A stretch of DNA of 64,000 nt, from contig QXEO01000244.1 of NCBI GenBank assembly GCA_007115705.1, positions 57,486-121,485 of the forward strand. The letters are read 5' to 3'. A model generated the notes under the pieces. That model searched no databases and was not told the origin of the DNA. It was given only the letters and a program-made list of their open reading frames with translations. Numbering within the stretch: the stretch's first letter is position 1; the number at the start of each line of letters is the position of its first letter. This DNA comes from Dactylis glomerata (taxonomy: Eukaryota; Streptophyta; Magnoliopsida; Poales; Poaceae). This document shows positions 35,580-45,867 of the stretch, piece after piece. Position numbers and translations under genes: made by a program.

Positions 35580-37256
35580 TGATGGCGCGGTATTGAAGGT
35601 GCTAGAGAACTTGATTGCGTTTGTTGATGAAGTAAAATGACCGGCTAGTTGGAAACCCCAAGAGAAGGTTTGATGAATATAGCAGAAAGTTTTCCCTCAG
35701 TTATGAAACCAAGGTTATCAATCCAGTAGGAAAAAGCCAAACGACTGAAGGTGATGCCCGCTAGCTTCGCGATAGCTCTGGACAATTTATAGGGCGCCTC
35801 GTCCAAGATTTGCTTTGCGAGCGGCAACGTGGAACCTGCACACAACACAACCAAATACTTTGTTCCTTACTTATGATGAGGTTGTCAATCTCACCGGTTT
35901 GCTTGAAACAAAGGGTATGAGCGTATCGGGTGGAAAACAGTAGTAGTATGCGAGTAAAGTAAACAGTGCGAGTAAAGTAAATAGGTGATAGCAATATAAT
36001 GGAAATAGGACCGGGGTCCACAGTTCACTAGTGGTGTCTCTCCATAAGATAAAATAACACATGCTGGGTAAACAAATTACAGTTGGGCAATTGATAGAAT
36101 AAAGACAACGTGCATGTGTCGAGAGGATCACTATGAGATTTACTCTGGGCATAACAACAAGATACATAGACCGCCATCCAACTGCATCTATGACTAATAA
36201 TCCACTTGTGGCGAATCAATCCGAGAACTCCACAAGTATTAAGTTGCGAACAACAGATAACTGCATTAAGCAAAGTGTGTAATGTAAACAAAGCATACGC
36301 CCTCGAGCTTATGAATGTTGTTTTCCCCCTAGTAGCAACAGCACATCTACAACCTTAGAGGTTTTTGTCACTCCCCTAGATTAAATAGAGGCATGAACCC
36401 ACTATCGAGCATAAATACCCCCTCTTGGAGTCACTAGCAACTACTCGGCCAAGATAGCTACTAACAACGGAGAGCATGCAAGATCATAAACAACATAGAG
36501 ATAACATAACATAAAATTCAGTACATCAACTCAATCATAACACCAATATTCATCGGATCCCAACAAACACAACATGTAGAATTACATAACGGTGATCTCG
36601 ATCATGTAAGGCAGCTCACGAGATCTAAACATGAAGCACATGGTGGAGAAGACAACCATCTAGCTACTGCTATGGACCCATAGTCCAAGGTAGACTACTC
36701 ACTCATCGCGCCGGAGGCAAGCATGGCGATGAAGAAGACCTCCAGTGGCGATTCCCCTCTCCGGCAGGGTGCCGGGAAGAGCTTCTGGACCCACCCGATC
36801 TCAGGTCGACGACGGCGGTGGATCGCAATGTGTTTCTGGAAAAGTGATCGGGTCTTTAGGTTTTTCCCGTCACGGGTTCTTTATAGGCGAAGGGGCATCG
36901 TTAGAAGTGGACCAGGGGGCCCACACCACAGGCCGGCACGGGCCAGGGGCAGGCCATGCCCCCTGGTGGTGTGGCCGCCCTCTGGCTCGGCTCCATCTCC
37001 TCTTTGGTCTTCTGGAAGCTCCGTTAAATATCTGGACTTCTGGCTTTTGTTTCGTCCAATTCCGAGAATATTTCCTGTGTAACTTTTCTGAAACACAAAA
37101 ACAGCAGAAAACAGGGAACTGGCACTGTGGCATCTCGTTAATAGGTTAGTTCCGGAAAATGCATAAAAATGCCACAAAGTGTAATGAAACACTAAGCAAA
37201 TGGTGTAAAAACAAGCATGGAGCATAAAAAATTATGGATATGTTGGAGACGTATCA
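35580..37256 (-). repeat. 5' LTR of the non-autonomous element
   Basis: 1,677 bp, the full-length version of the 30738-32110 LTR. The GC-rich stretch at 36720-37020 with CTCCGGCAGGGTGCCGGG is shared by both. Confidence 0.93.
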
Positions 37257-37261
37257 CCTTT

Positions 37262-38143
37262 CTTTGCTTGACTTTTATGTTTCGCTGTATTATTCCCACT
37301 ATAACCTACTCGATTCGCTATTGGACTCGTGGCTTCTCCTTAGCTCACTTTTCTCTTGTAGTAACTTCTTTTTGTGCTGATGGAGGGCGTATTGGTATCC
37401 CATTAAAACTTCTCTTCATGAATCCGCGAGTATTTCCGTTCCATGATTGATTGCTAACATGATCGTCCTCCATTCTCCTGCCGAAACGTATACTTTCTCC
37501 TTTTCCTTCATGTGGTTATTCCTCGAGTTGCCACCTTGTGCGTTGACTACCAAGTTGTCCACACCGTCATCGTCTTCTACTGCCTCTGTTATGATAACGC
37601 ATACTTGGTGTGCGTTGTTGATGTACCTCTCTTTTAATCTCTGCATGCTCTCATCGTTGTTGGAGACACCACCGTTTCGGGTGGTGAAGTCCGCTGTTGC
37701 GCTTTTGCCAAAGTTCTGGCTGGAGCCTTTATCTGAGTGATCTGATGCTTCTTCTATGTCAATATTTCCCATGATTTCGTCGAGTTCCTCTATTGTGCAC
37801 CCTGTAGTTTCCATCGGTGTGAAGCTGACCGGTGAGTTTACCTCGCTGGAAGAGCCAACCGATGATTCTGCATTGCTGCGGACACAGTTTTCTCTGCCGA
37901 CGGACCCAATTTCGCTGGATCCGAAAGGCGAGTTGTTCCCAAAGGTCCAACATGAAAGTTGAGGCTTCCGATCGTCGGATCCATCTCCTGATCTAAGCTT
38001 ACGAAGACCGAAGTAAGGGTTGGTGGATGAGGTTGAAAATCTATGGCTTGAGAGGTGACCTGATTTCCATCGACTTTTGGGTTGGTGTTGGTTGAAACCG
38101 AATATGCTATCGAATTCATGATTCCAACGCTGGAAGTCCCCAC
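37262..38143 (-). pseudogene. Tat-type gag, N-terminal part
   Basis: Two pieces in different frames: 37838-38143 directly downstream of the PBS, and 37416-37814 (METTGCTIEELDEIMGN..., acidic, Asn-rich). They precede the conserved gag domain found beyond the 30738-37256 insertion. The frame change between them and stops near 37415 show decay. Confidence 0.65.
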
Positions 38144-38154
38144 GGACGGCGCCA
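38137..38154 (-). other. Primer-binding site of the Tat-type element
   Basis: Minus-strand TGGCGCCGTCCGTGGGGA, two bases from the LTR at 38157, typical of Tat-lineage elements. Confidence 0.85.
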
Positions 38155-38156
38155 GT

Positions 38157-38499
38157 TGACGAGGATTAACTCGGCAAATGTCCTAGATGAAGGACTTAGG
38201 ATCAGGGGAAGAGGGCGTCGGATGAACTCGAAGGTTAAAGATCAGACAAACTAGGTGAAACGTAATACATGGTGAGAATAAGCGGGCAATCAAATGGCTC
38301 AATCTCAATCTCCCCCTGGTCGGCCGCTCCTGGCCCCTATATATAGGTGGCCAGGTCTCGAGGATCAGATCGGGTTCAACACAAATTACAATGTCTGCAT
38401 ATGATATCATCTCGTATTTTGACTACATCTACGCTTGGGCCTATCTATCAGGCCCCGGGGGTACTAAGATAATGGACTTTAATAACTATACCCTTATCA
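38157..38499 (-). repeat. 5' LTR of the Tat-type element
   Basis: 343 bp from TGACGAGGATTAACTC to ACCCTTATCA on the plus strand. Contains CTATATATAGG near 38335, a likely TATA box read on the minus strand. No partner LTR is found. Confidence 0.75.
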
Positions 38500-38732
38500 A
38501 AAGCCATGTTTAGTCCCGATGAAAATAGAAGTTTCAGTAGACTAAATATAAATCTACGAAGCAAGGGCCAGCGGAGCCAGCTCGTCCAAACCACGAGAGA
38601 CCATGGAGCCCCGCTGCCACGAAGTACACCGCTGCTGCTTTCCACAAGGGTTGCGTCCAATCTATCTGTCCTCGCTTCTTCTCCTGGCCACAAACACATG
38701 TTGACAGCTCGAAGGCTGACATGTTATGAACC
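38500..38732. other. Unassigned sequence
   Basis: No credible gene or element ends recognised. Confidence 0.4.
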
Positions 38733-39054
38733 TGTTAAGTGAGAGGAACTAGCCAACATAACCAAAAGTCCAAACTGATAGATATGGCTAAGCGAGTCCA
38801 CTTGTACATATCAACGCTCCTCCTTACATGTGACTGGACAAGAGAGGGTCAACATGTGGAACTCAGAGGTAGGCACAAGAGGCCTTGTACATGGACCCAG
38901 GGGGGCCAACAATTTTTAGTATAAATTGCATGAAACGGGATTCAAATTGGAGACATTGGCTTTGATACCATGTTAACTGAGAGGCACTAGCCAAGGCAAC
39001 CAAAAGTCCGGACTGATGGAAATGGCTAAGGTAGTCCACTTATACATATCAATA
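38733..39054 (-). mobile_element. TRIM (322-bp miniature LTR retrotransposon)
   Basis: 84-bp LTRs at 38733-38816 and 38971-39054, alignable without gaps at about 80% identity, flanked by GAACC (38728-38732 and 39055-39059). On the minus strand a PBS TGGTATCAAAGCC directly abuts the LTR at 38971 (38958-38970), and AAGGAGGAG lies before the other LTR. The 154-bp interior codes for nothing. The pairing of a Met-tRNA PBS, PPT and tiny LTRs is diagnostic of TRIM/SMART elements. Confidence 0.85.
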
Positions 39055-39067
39055 GAACCATTTTGAA

Positions 39068-39247
39068 TAGGATTATGAGTCGATGAGTCGAGCCGAGTCA
39101 ATAGGGTACCGACTCATGGACTAGTCGCCCGACTAGTCGACTAGTTGCAACTAGTCGCGACTAATCGATGTTTTTGGTCGGAACAAGCATCAACTCATAG
39201 ACTAGTCGAGCAACTAGTCTTGACTAGTCGAGCGACTCTTAATCCTA
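39068..39247. mobile_element. Small hAT-like MITE
   Basis: Terminal inverted repeats TAGGATTATGAGTCG / CGACTCTTAATCCTA. The interior is packed with ACTAGTCG/CGACTAGT motifs, as subterminal repeats of hAT elements often are. Possible degraded 8-bp duplication CATTTTGA/AAATCTGA, only 5 of 8 matching. Related to the 550-bp element at 40421. Confidence 0.65.
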
Positions 39248-39679
39248 AAATCTGATGCAACAATTTTAGACGATAGCCCCCAACTATTTCCTCCTTAAAC
39301 CCAACCAAACCTAATTATTTAGAGGCTAGACCCATCGAAACCCAAACCAATTAAGCCAACAGTAAAACAAAACCCAACCATTTAACAAAGTTAATTAAAA
39401 ACAGCTTCAAGATTCTTGATGCCTCTAAACAAGCCAGAACTTTGAACAAAAGAAATCTTGCAAGTAAGTCAAAAAAAGCTGTATCTGTTCTGTAGGTCTT
39501 AAAACTGACTAACATGACATGCTTTAATCAATGAAAAATAAACTGTTAAACAGTGTCTCATAAGAGAAAACAAATAAACCAGTTTTGTGTCCAAAAAATT
39601 GATGATTGCAGCCAAAAGTAGCACAACATCTTTTTGATGCCTACAACTATAAGATTTCCAACTCCTGAAGGTGCATTGA

Positions 39680-42053
39680 ACTCATTATCTGCCAACTCCG
39701 AATAGTGGGTCAAGTATGCAAATGAAACATTGAATGTCTTATAGAGTTATAGACAACCTAGAAGGTCGATGAAGCAACTAAGCACTGAGTAGCTAGTATA
39801 GCAGATCATTTAAATTAATCAGATTATGGCATTGGTCTAATGAAGAGCAAACTTTCCAAAAAGGCCAAACAAGCAATAAAAACGTGTTGTGCGGAGTATG
39901 TAGCTAGAAAAAGTATGAATCAATGGAACACCATGTGCATTAAATAAACTACAAGATCATGATCGCTCAAAATGGTTAACCTAAATATAGAGAGGGCTAA
40001 ATTAGAAGCATAAGAGCTCTACTATGTGATTTATGTCTACAGGAACCATAATAGAATCTGGCATTGTTTTAATCAACAATCAGCTCTTTGTTTTAATAAA
40101 CAGACAACTTAACAAAGCAAAGGACTAATAAGAAACTGAACCATTGGATCCCACATTAAACTAGCAAGATTCCATAGTGTGAAATCCAGCATACAAGAGG
40201 GATCGATGAAGAGCAGCTTCTTAAAATCCATATAAATGTTGGATCCCATAGCACTATGTCATGTTTCCTAATATCAACCAACTCAGATAGTGCGTCAAAT
40301 AAAGGTGTAAAAAATGCCACATATATACTACAATGAAGGGCAATGAAGCAATAAGACAATGTACAGATGGAATAGATAGTCAGATCGTTTAAATTTACCA
40401 GAATGTGGCATTGTTTAAATCAAGGATTACTAGTCGACAAGTCGTGCAAGTATACTAGTGAATCATAGACTAATCGTGACGAGTCTATACTACTGCTAGT
40501 TGACATGTACTTCAATAGTAGCTAGCAAAATATTATCCTATATGGCAACCAGATATAAGATTTAGTACACAAAATTGGCGTAAGTTCATCACAAGTTACA
40601 TAACATAATAATGCTAGAACCTAGAAGTTCAAGACGTAAGACTCAAATTATCCTACCTAGATGATGAAATGTTGTCTTTGAACTTTAGCTTCATCATCCA
40701 CCTCTAAATATTGCTTCATAGCTCAAAACTTCCATGTATTAAAGAATTTGCGGATTTCATTCTAAATTTCGATGGATGCCTTTGGATAGTTATTTGTGCC
40801 CAAATTTACTCGATCGACTCAAATACCATGACTAGTCTAGACTAGTCCATTGGCTAGTTGCTCAACCCAACGAATTAGTCAAGTCAAACAAGGTAGTCGA
40901 CAGTTAAGTTAAAGACTCATAGACTAGTCGCTTGACTAGTGTAGACTAGTCATTAGACTCATAATCCTAGGTTTAAATCATGAGCCATTTCAAGGAAAAG
41001 AAACAAGCAATAAAACAATTTTGTGCATCAAGTCATGTCGCTAGCTGGACAATGAATGAAGTAATCAAAAACTATGTGCATAAAGAGTCAGATAATTTTA
41101 ATATGCATATCCTACATGAACAATCAATCAGAAGGTAATGAACGCTATTATGCACATTAAACCCAAGTATCCATATGAGCCATAAAGAATGTGGGAGTGT
41201 TTTAATCATCAAGGAAAGGAAGATTATCAGAATCACATTGAACTAAAATATGCCTCATACTAAACTAGCAAGATAGTTTAACAATGATATCCAGCAGACA
41301 TGAGAGTCCAAGGAACTCTAAAAAGTTCCTTATGATCCTATATATGTGGGTCCCATTGTAAAATTGTCAAATTGCATCAATTATTGGACAACTTGGATAA
41401 TGCTTAGACAAAGAAGCAATTGAATCGTTCAAATATGCAGGTATGGCATTATTTAATCATGCGCGACTAAAAAGGCAGAAAAGCAATAGCATCGTGTACA
41501 GTAACTTGCGAGAAAATGAGTGAAGAAATCAACCATATCAATCATATAACTTGCCTGATCATTTCAACATGGTTGTCCTGCATATATATATAGTAAATTG
41601 ATAGCATTCGAGCTCAATTTTCCTCCTTGTCTTGAAAGAACGTGGAGTTGTTTAAGTCATCAGGAAAATAAGTAAAGCAAAGAACTAGCATCATAATGAA
41701 CCACCATGTGCATCATGTTTAACTAGAACAAGATCATGTACTGATGAACTCCAGCAGATATCTGGATCTAGAGAAGTGCACAATGTTCCTGGTGAGCATT
41801 GTGAATACTAGATCTCAGATTGGCCATCTCAGATGGTGCATAAACAAAGGAATCGAAAATCTAAAACATTAAGAGCCTCATTTAAATTAAGAAAGTGGGG
41901 CATTGTTTAGTCATCACCCAGATCCAACTCAACAAAAAAACCCAGAGGCAACTGAACAATTTGTGCATCATGTAGAGTACATAGTCAGAGTAAGTGTAGC
42001 AACAAAGACCCGTGTGAATCATACAAACTGGCTGATAAATTCAACAAGGATAT
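39680..42053. repeat. Degenerate tandem array, unit about 240 bp
   Basis: Landmarks such as GGCATTGTTTAAATCA, AGCAATAAAACAAT.GTGCATCA, AACTAGCAAGAT and ATCCAGCAGA recur. GCATTGTTT-type sites fall near 39830, 40062, 40409, 41197, 41450, 41647 and 41899, with spacings of about 200-350 bp after subtracting the 550-bp insertion. Units are strongly diverged. No coding potential seen. The array may be an internal region of an unrecognised large element. Confidence 0.55.
40421..40970. mobile_element. hAT-like MITE, 550 bp
   Basis: Target duplication GTTTAAAT at 40413-40420 and 40971-40978. Inverted ends CAAGGATTACTAGTC / GACTCATAATCCTAG match at 12 of 15. Subterminal ACTAGTC motifs cluster at 40427-40510 and 40800-40965. 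No transposase frame, so non-autonomous. Confidence 0.85.
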
Positions 42054-43434
42054 TGTCGTGGGTGCGTTCACGGACACTGGGGGAATCTCCCCCTAGGTTG
42101 TATGTCACGTGGCGCAGATGATACGCCTTCGTCAGGGCAGAAAGTACACATAGAACACAAGAAGATTTTACCCTGGTTCAGGCCGTGAGAGAGGATCTCG
42201 CCTAAAACCCTATGTCTAGCTTTTCTGATTTCTTGATGATGAAGGTGTACGGTGGAGCGAGTACAGATCGCCGACGGCCAGAGACTATCTCCTTAGGCCT
42301 CCAGACTTGGTTTCTTTCCAAGACAGAGCTCTCTGTCTTGGCCTTAGCTTGTTCTCTTTCTTGTTCGGTCTGTCCCCCTAGGACCGTGGCTTGGTCCTCC
42401 TTTTAAATTTCAAGGGGATACCAAAGTAGCCGAAATGCACGCTAGAGAAGTGTCAAGCAGCTTTAAGCGGTGGCCGTGCTGGGTGGCACCATGAGCCCCG
42501 CTGTCCTCCATGCCGACTAGCACACCGCGCTGATGGGACGAGACTGGCCGATCTCGGTCTTTACCTCGCCTGGCACAAGCAATGATGTATTCTGTTTGCC
42601 CACTGCAGTGGGTTTCCAACGCGTGCTCATCATGCGTGTTCCCAGGGCGGGACACGGGTCTTCCATCACAGAAGGTGCATGCCACGCTCTGACCTCTGAT
42701 GACTCAGGGGTGTGACTCCATGCTCGCTTGACTGCTCCTTCCTTCCCGCTCGGGTAAGGATCCTTCTCCCATACGCTTTCTCCCCTTCACCCGGGGAGAG
42801 TGCCTTCTCAGCTACACATCCCTTCCAGCAAGGGGAGGGGCCTTGAATGGTGCCCGGCAACGCCCTTTCGAGCCGAGCTACAACGCGTCACATCCCCTTG
42901 CGGGGAGGTAGCACTTTTGTTTCCTCTTGATCAGTATGGGCCATGCGGCCGATGTTGGGATGCCCTGGCCCAAAGTGCCAACAGTAGCCCTCGGCCATGC
43001 CCCGGCAATGCTGCTCCTTGGTTGCCGAGGTGCGGCCAAAAGATATCCGGTGCGTGGGCCCAACGACACGACCGGTCACATTGGATGCGATGAGTCACGC
43101 TGTGTAGGCCTGGCACGCCCAGCCCTGACACGCCAGTGGGAAAACACTTGAGTGCATCGCAGGCCCAACGGGTCAAGTGGCGACCCTGGTGCTCCCCCAG
43201 GAGCTTTGAATTCCGCAAGATGCAGAAACAGCATCGGGTAGCGAAACGATTGCCACGCGTTGGAATTTTGGGAATCGTGTGTGGGGATTAATGCGGAAGT
43301 GGGAGGGATTGGAGGATCCTGCCCATCCTCTACAAAAGGGGGCAAACAGAATCCCAATTTTTCTCCACGCTTCCTCTATCCACCGCGCCCTGCCTCCTTC
43401 TTCTTGCCCGTCGTCTTCTAAATCCTTCCGCGCG
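42054..43434 (+). mobile_element. Probable LTR/5' region of an older element
   Basis: Begins TGTCGTGGGTGCG and has an LTR-like composition: A/T-rich start, then GC-rich sequence with several CCAACG-like blocks. CTCTACAAAAGGGGG near 43330 may be a TATA region with a start site just downstream. It is cut at 43434 by the chromovirus and continues at 51591. The LTR's end, PBS and target duplication could not be fixed. Confidence 0.45.
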
Positions 43435-44392
43435 TGATGAGGACATCCCTATTACACCACCATTATCTCCTGCTCCTATTGATGATGAAGATGTTGCTGC
43501 GAAGAAGTCCAACGAGATTAGGATTGGACCAATTACAAGAGCACGTGCAAAGCTATTGGAACAACAGGTGAACTCACTCTTAATTGAACCCGATGTTTTA
43601 TTTAATGAGAGCTTTATACTACCTAAGTCTATGCATCTATGTATGATTAGGTTTGTTGATAACACAAGCATTGCACGAGGAGGAGACGCGTCACAGCGAG
43701 ATGAGCAAGACTTGAAGATCAAGTGCGCGAGGGAGGAGAGGGAGGCAGGCGCACCCGGAGATCACCAGAGCATCAAGTCTACATGAGAGAGAGCATGAGA
43801 TGGCGCGCTAGGACAGCCTTCGACGCGATGTCTTTGAGTCTAAGGCGCGCTACACTCATGGCCTGCGTGCCAAAATGAGCCGAACCCATGTATGGGTCGG
43901 TATGTACCAGTTTGAGTCGAACCGAGTCCGTTTGGGCCCAAAACAGGTTGGTTTTGGGCCAGATCTTTGCCCAGGTCGCCCCGACCCCTTTAAGTACCCC
44001 TGGGGCGCCCCCTTCTATCGTTTAGACTACGTTTAGATTACCCCCAAACATCAGAACGAAATTGCTTGTAAGCTTTCCTCTGAAATCATATATTCCTCTG
44101 TGTTTCGCTCGGAATATTTACCCCACTCCAAGTTTGTTTCGATCTGGAGTTTTGCTACTGAGAATTCAAGTGTGATCTGCTGTTCCATTGGGAATTAGGA
44201 GATTGCAGAACCGCTTCGTGGTCGGCGGCTACGTGCGCAGGTGTGTGGTGTCTCGAATATCCATAGGGTTGAAGATCTGTTGCATTGGCAACGGGGGAAC
44301 AGCCGGAGAGTTCGTGTGCGTCTCACAGATTATCTACCAAGTTATCATCCATCTACATCGGCTCACTGAGAAGATCGGGCAACCCCTTATCA
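43435..44392 (+). repeat. 5' LTR of chromovirus copy 2
   Basis: 958 bp, TGATGAGGACATCC to CCCCTTATCA. Its first 352 bp encode the polyprotein tail out of context (open to 43786). A CTTTAAGTACCCC element near 43990 may be the core promoter. Confidence 0.95.
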
Positions 44393-44395
44393 TCT

Positions 44396-44409
44396 TGGTA
44401 TCAGATTCC
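44396..44409 (+). other. Primer-binding site of chromovirus copy 2
   Basis: TGGTATCAGATTCC, three bases after the LTR; identical to copy 1. Confidence 0.88.
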
Positions 44410-45867
44410 AGCGTTTACTCGGTGAGCATCCACAAATTCATCCTGTAAATTCGTTTTTGTTTTTGTCCTATCCAGAAAAAGCCTACAAAAAAATTAGGGT
44501 TCTTAGTTCTTGCCATAGCCTAGATTGCATCGAGGTACTGGTTTTAGTAGCTGATCGTCTTTTTCGCGTATCTTTTCATCAACTCTGTAGGAGTCTAGGA
44601 TCCCCATTCTTTTCTGCATCTTTGTTTTGGATTACATCGTCGTTTGGTCAATCTTTGATCTCCGTCTTCTTTCATATACTGCTGGCTATATACGTGTTCT
44701 TCACTGCCAGATCTGATCAGGATTAGAAATCAAAAAAAAAAAAAACACAGCCGCCCGCCCGGCGCCCCAGGACGGAGATCGTCTGGGGTCGGGCATCACG
44801 CGGGTCGCCACGCTCGCTCGCCCAGCGAGCCTCGCGCGCCTCGGCGCAGAGGTCGTCTGGGGTGGAGCGATCCCCAGCGACGAGCGCTGCTCGCTAGCGA
44901 TCTCTGGCCCACGCGCCAAGACCGGGCCATATTTTGTTGGCCCAAGTTGTTTCAGTTAAAAAAAAAGAGTACAAAAAAAAAAGTAAAGCTGCTCACCCAC
45001 GCGCGCCTGGGCACGGAGGTAGTCTGGGGTCAAGCGCCTCGCTCGGCTTCGTGCGCTCGCGACAGGGCTGCTGTTTGTCTGGCGTCAGCGTTTCGTTTCG
45101 ATCAACAAGTTTTGGCAACTTTTAGTTAGTATTAAAAAAAAACAAAAAAAGGGGGACGTCCACTGTAATTACTCTACAGTACACGCCGCACCCAAATTAG
45201 ATAAAAAAAGAGACAAACTTTTTTGTCCGTTTCGCATCGCCGTCGCGCTGCCGTGTGTTTCCGGCGTCGTACATCTCTGCCGTTGACATATTTTGCGTCG
45301 TTTTCTCATCCGCGACAGCGTGTTACCACTGTGTCCATATAGCGTCCTTTCTACACGCTTTTGATCGCTTTAGCTACAGCCTATCTACAGCATCGTGTTA
45401 GGAGCTTACCCATACGAGACTAGCTACTTCGTGCTCATCAGGCTGCTGCCGTGTGTGCAATCTTGTGCCTGTTCGTCGAGCCAGTGCTAGCGTCTCTCTT
45501 GTGCATTGCAACACGAGCTACTGTGCGTCGTCACTTATATCTTTTTGAGCTCACTTTTCAGAGTTGCTTTGCCCCGTTTATCTCCACCGTGTGTGTTTCC
45601 GTGGGTCTTTGTCATACGATCAGCACTAGGACTTGTACTTTGGTGTAGTTAGGTATCCATACCAAGCCCCACCATATACCCTGGTTGTCGTGTGATAGTC
45701 TTTCCCTCGGTATTCGTTACATCACATCCGTGCACGTTTTTGCCTATACGAGTTGGTAAGCTCTTCTATTCACTTTGGAACGGTAAGATACCTCGTTTCT
45801 CTCAGTTTCGAGTGAGTTGTGAGAGTTCCACCATACACCTATTTTTGTTTGCACTAACCTACTAATC
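44410..45867 (+). other. 5' leader of chromovirus copy 2
   Basis: Untranslated. 44740-45140 holds GC-rich repeats of the GCGC.TGGGCAC.GAGGT.GTCTGGGGTC.AGCGC type, separated by A runs of 8-14. 45300-45867 matches copy 1 closely. The length and repeat difference between otherwise nearly identical copies marks a hypervariable leader block. Confidence 0.7.

Larger units (their letters stand above)
30738..37256 (-). mobile_element. Non-autonomous LTR element, Athila/Sabrina-like
   Basis: LTRs at 30738-32110 and 35580-37256, duplication CCTTT at 30733-30737 and 37257-37261. Minus-strand ends are TGATACGTCTCC and ...TCA. The PBS next to 35580 resembles the TGGCGCCGTTGCCGGGGA type used by Athila-lineage elements. 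The 3.5-kb internal region has no gag-pol and only one sizeable ORF (34808-35401), so it needs trans-acting enzymes. The LTRs differ at a few percent of positions by eye, and the left one has lost about 305 bp. Confidence 0.93.
25300..38499 (-). mobile_element. Tat-type Ty3/gypsy element, decayed, interrupted
   Basis: The 5' LTR at 38157-38499 is followed on the minus strand by a PBS (38137-38154), gag, protease, RT, RNase H, second RNase H and integrase, ending near 25300. The 3' LTR is missing, cut by the truncated element at 24182-25300. Gag is split by the 30738-37256 insertion. Frames are broken by several stops and shifts. Domain order and the two RNase H domains place it in the Tat lineage. 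Confidence 0.85.

Noticed and set aside
39068..39247. CRISPR-like short repeats (ACTAGTCG)
   Set aside because: Palindromic motifs lie at irregular spacing inside inverted repeats in plant DNA; no spacers of equal length and no cas genes.
15173..44409. tRNA-like TGGTATCAG sequences
   Set aside because: They are primer-binding sites next to LTRs and have no tRNA cloverleaf around them.
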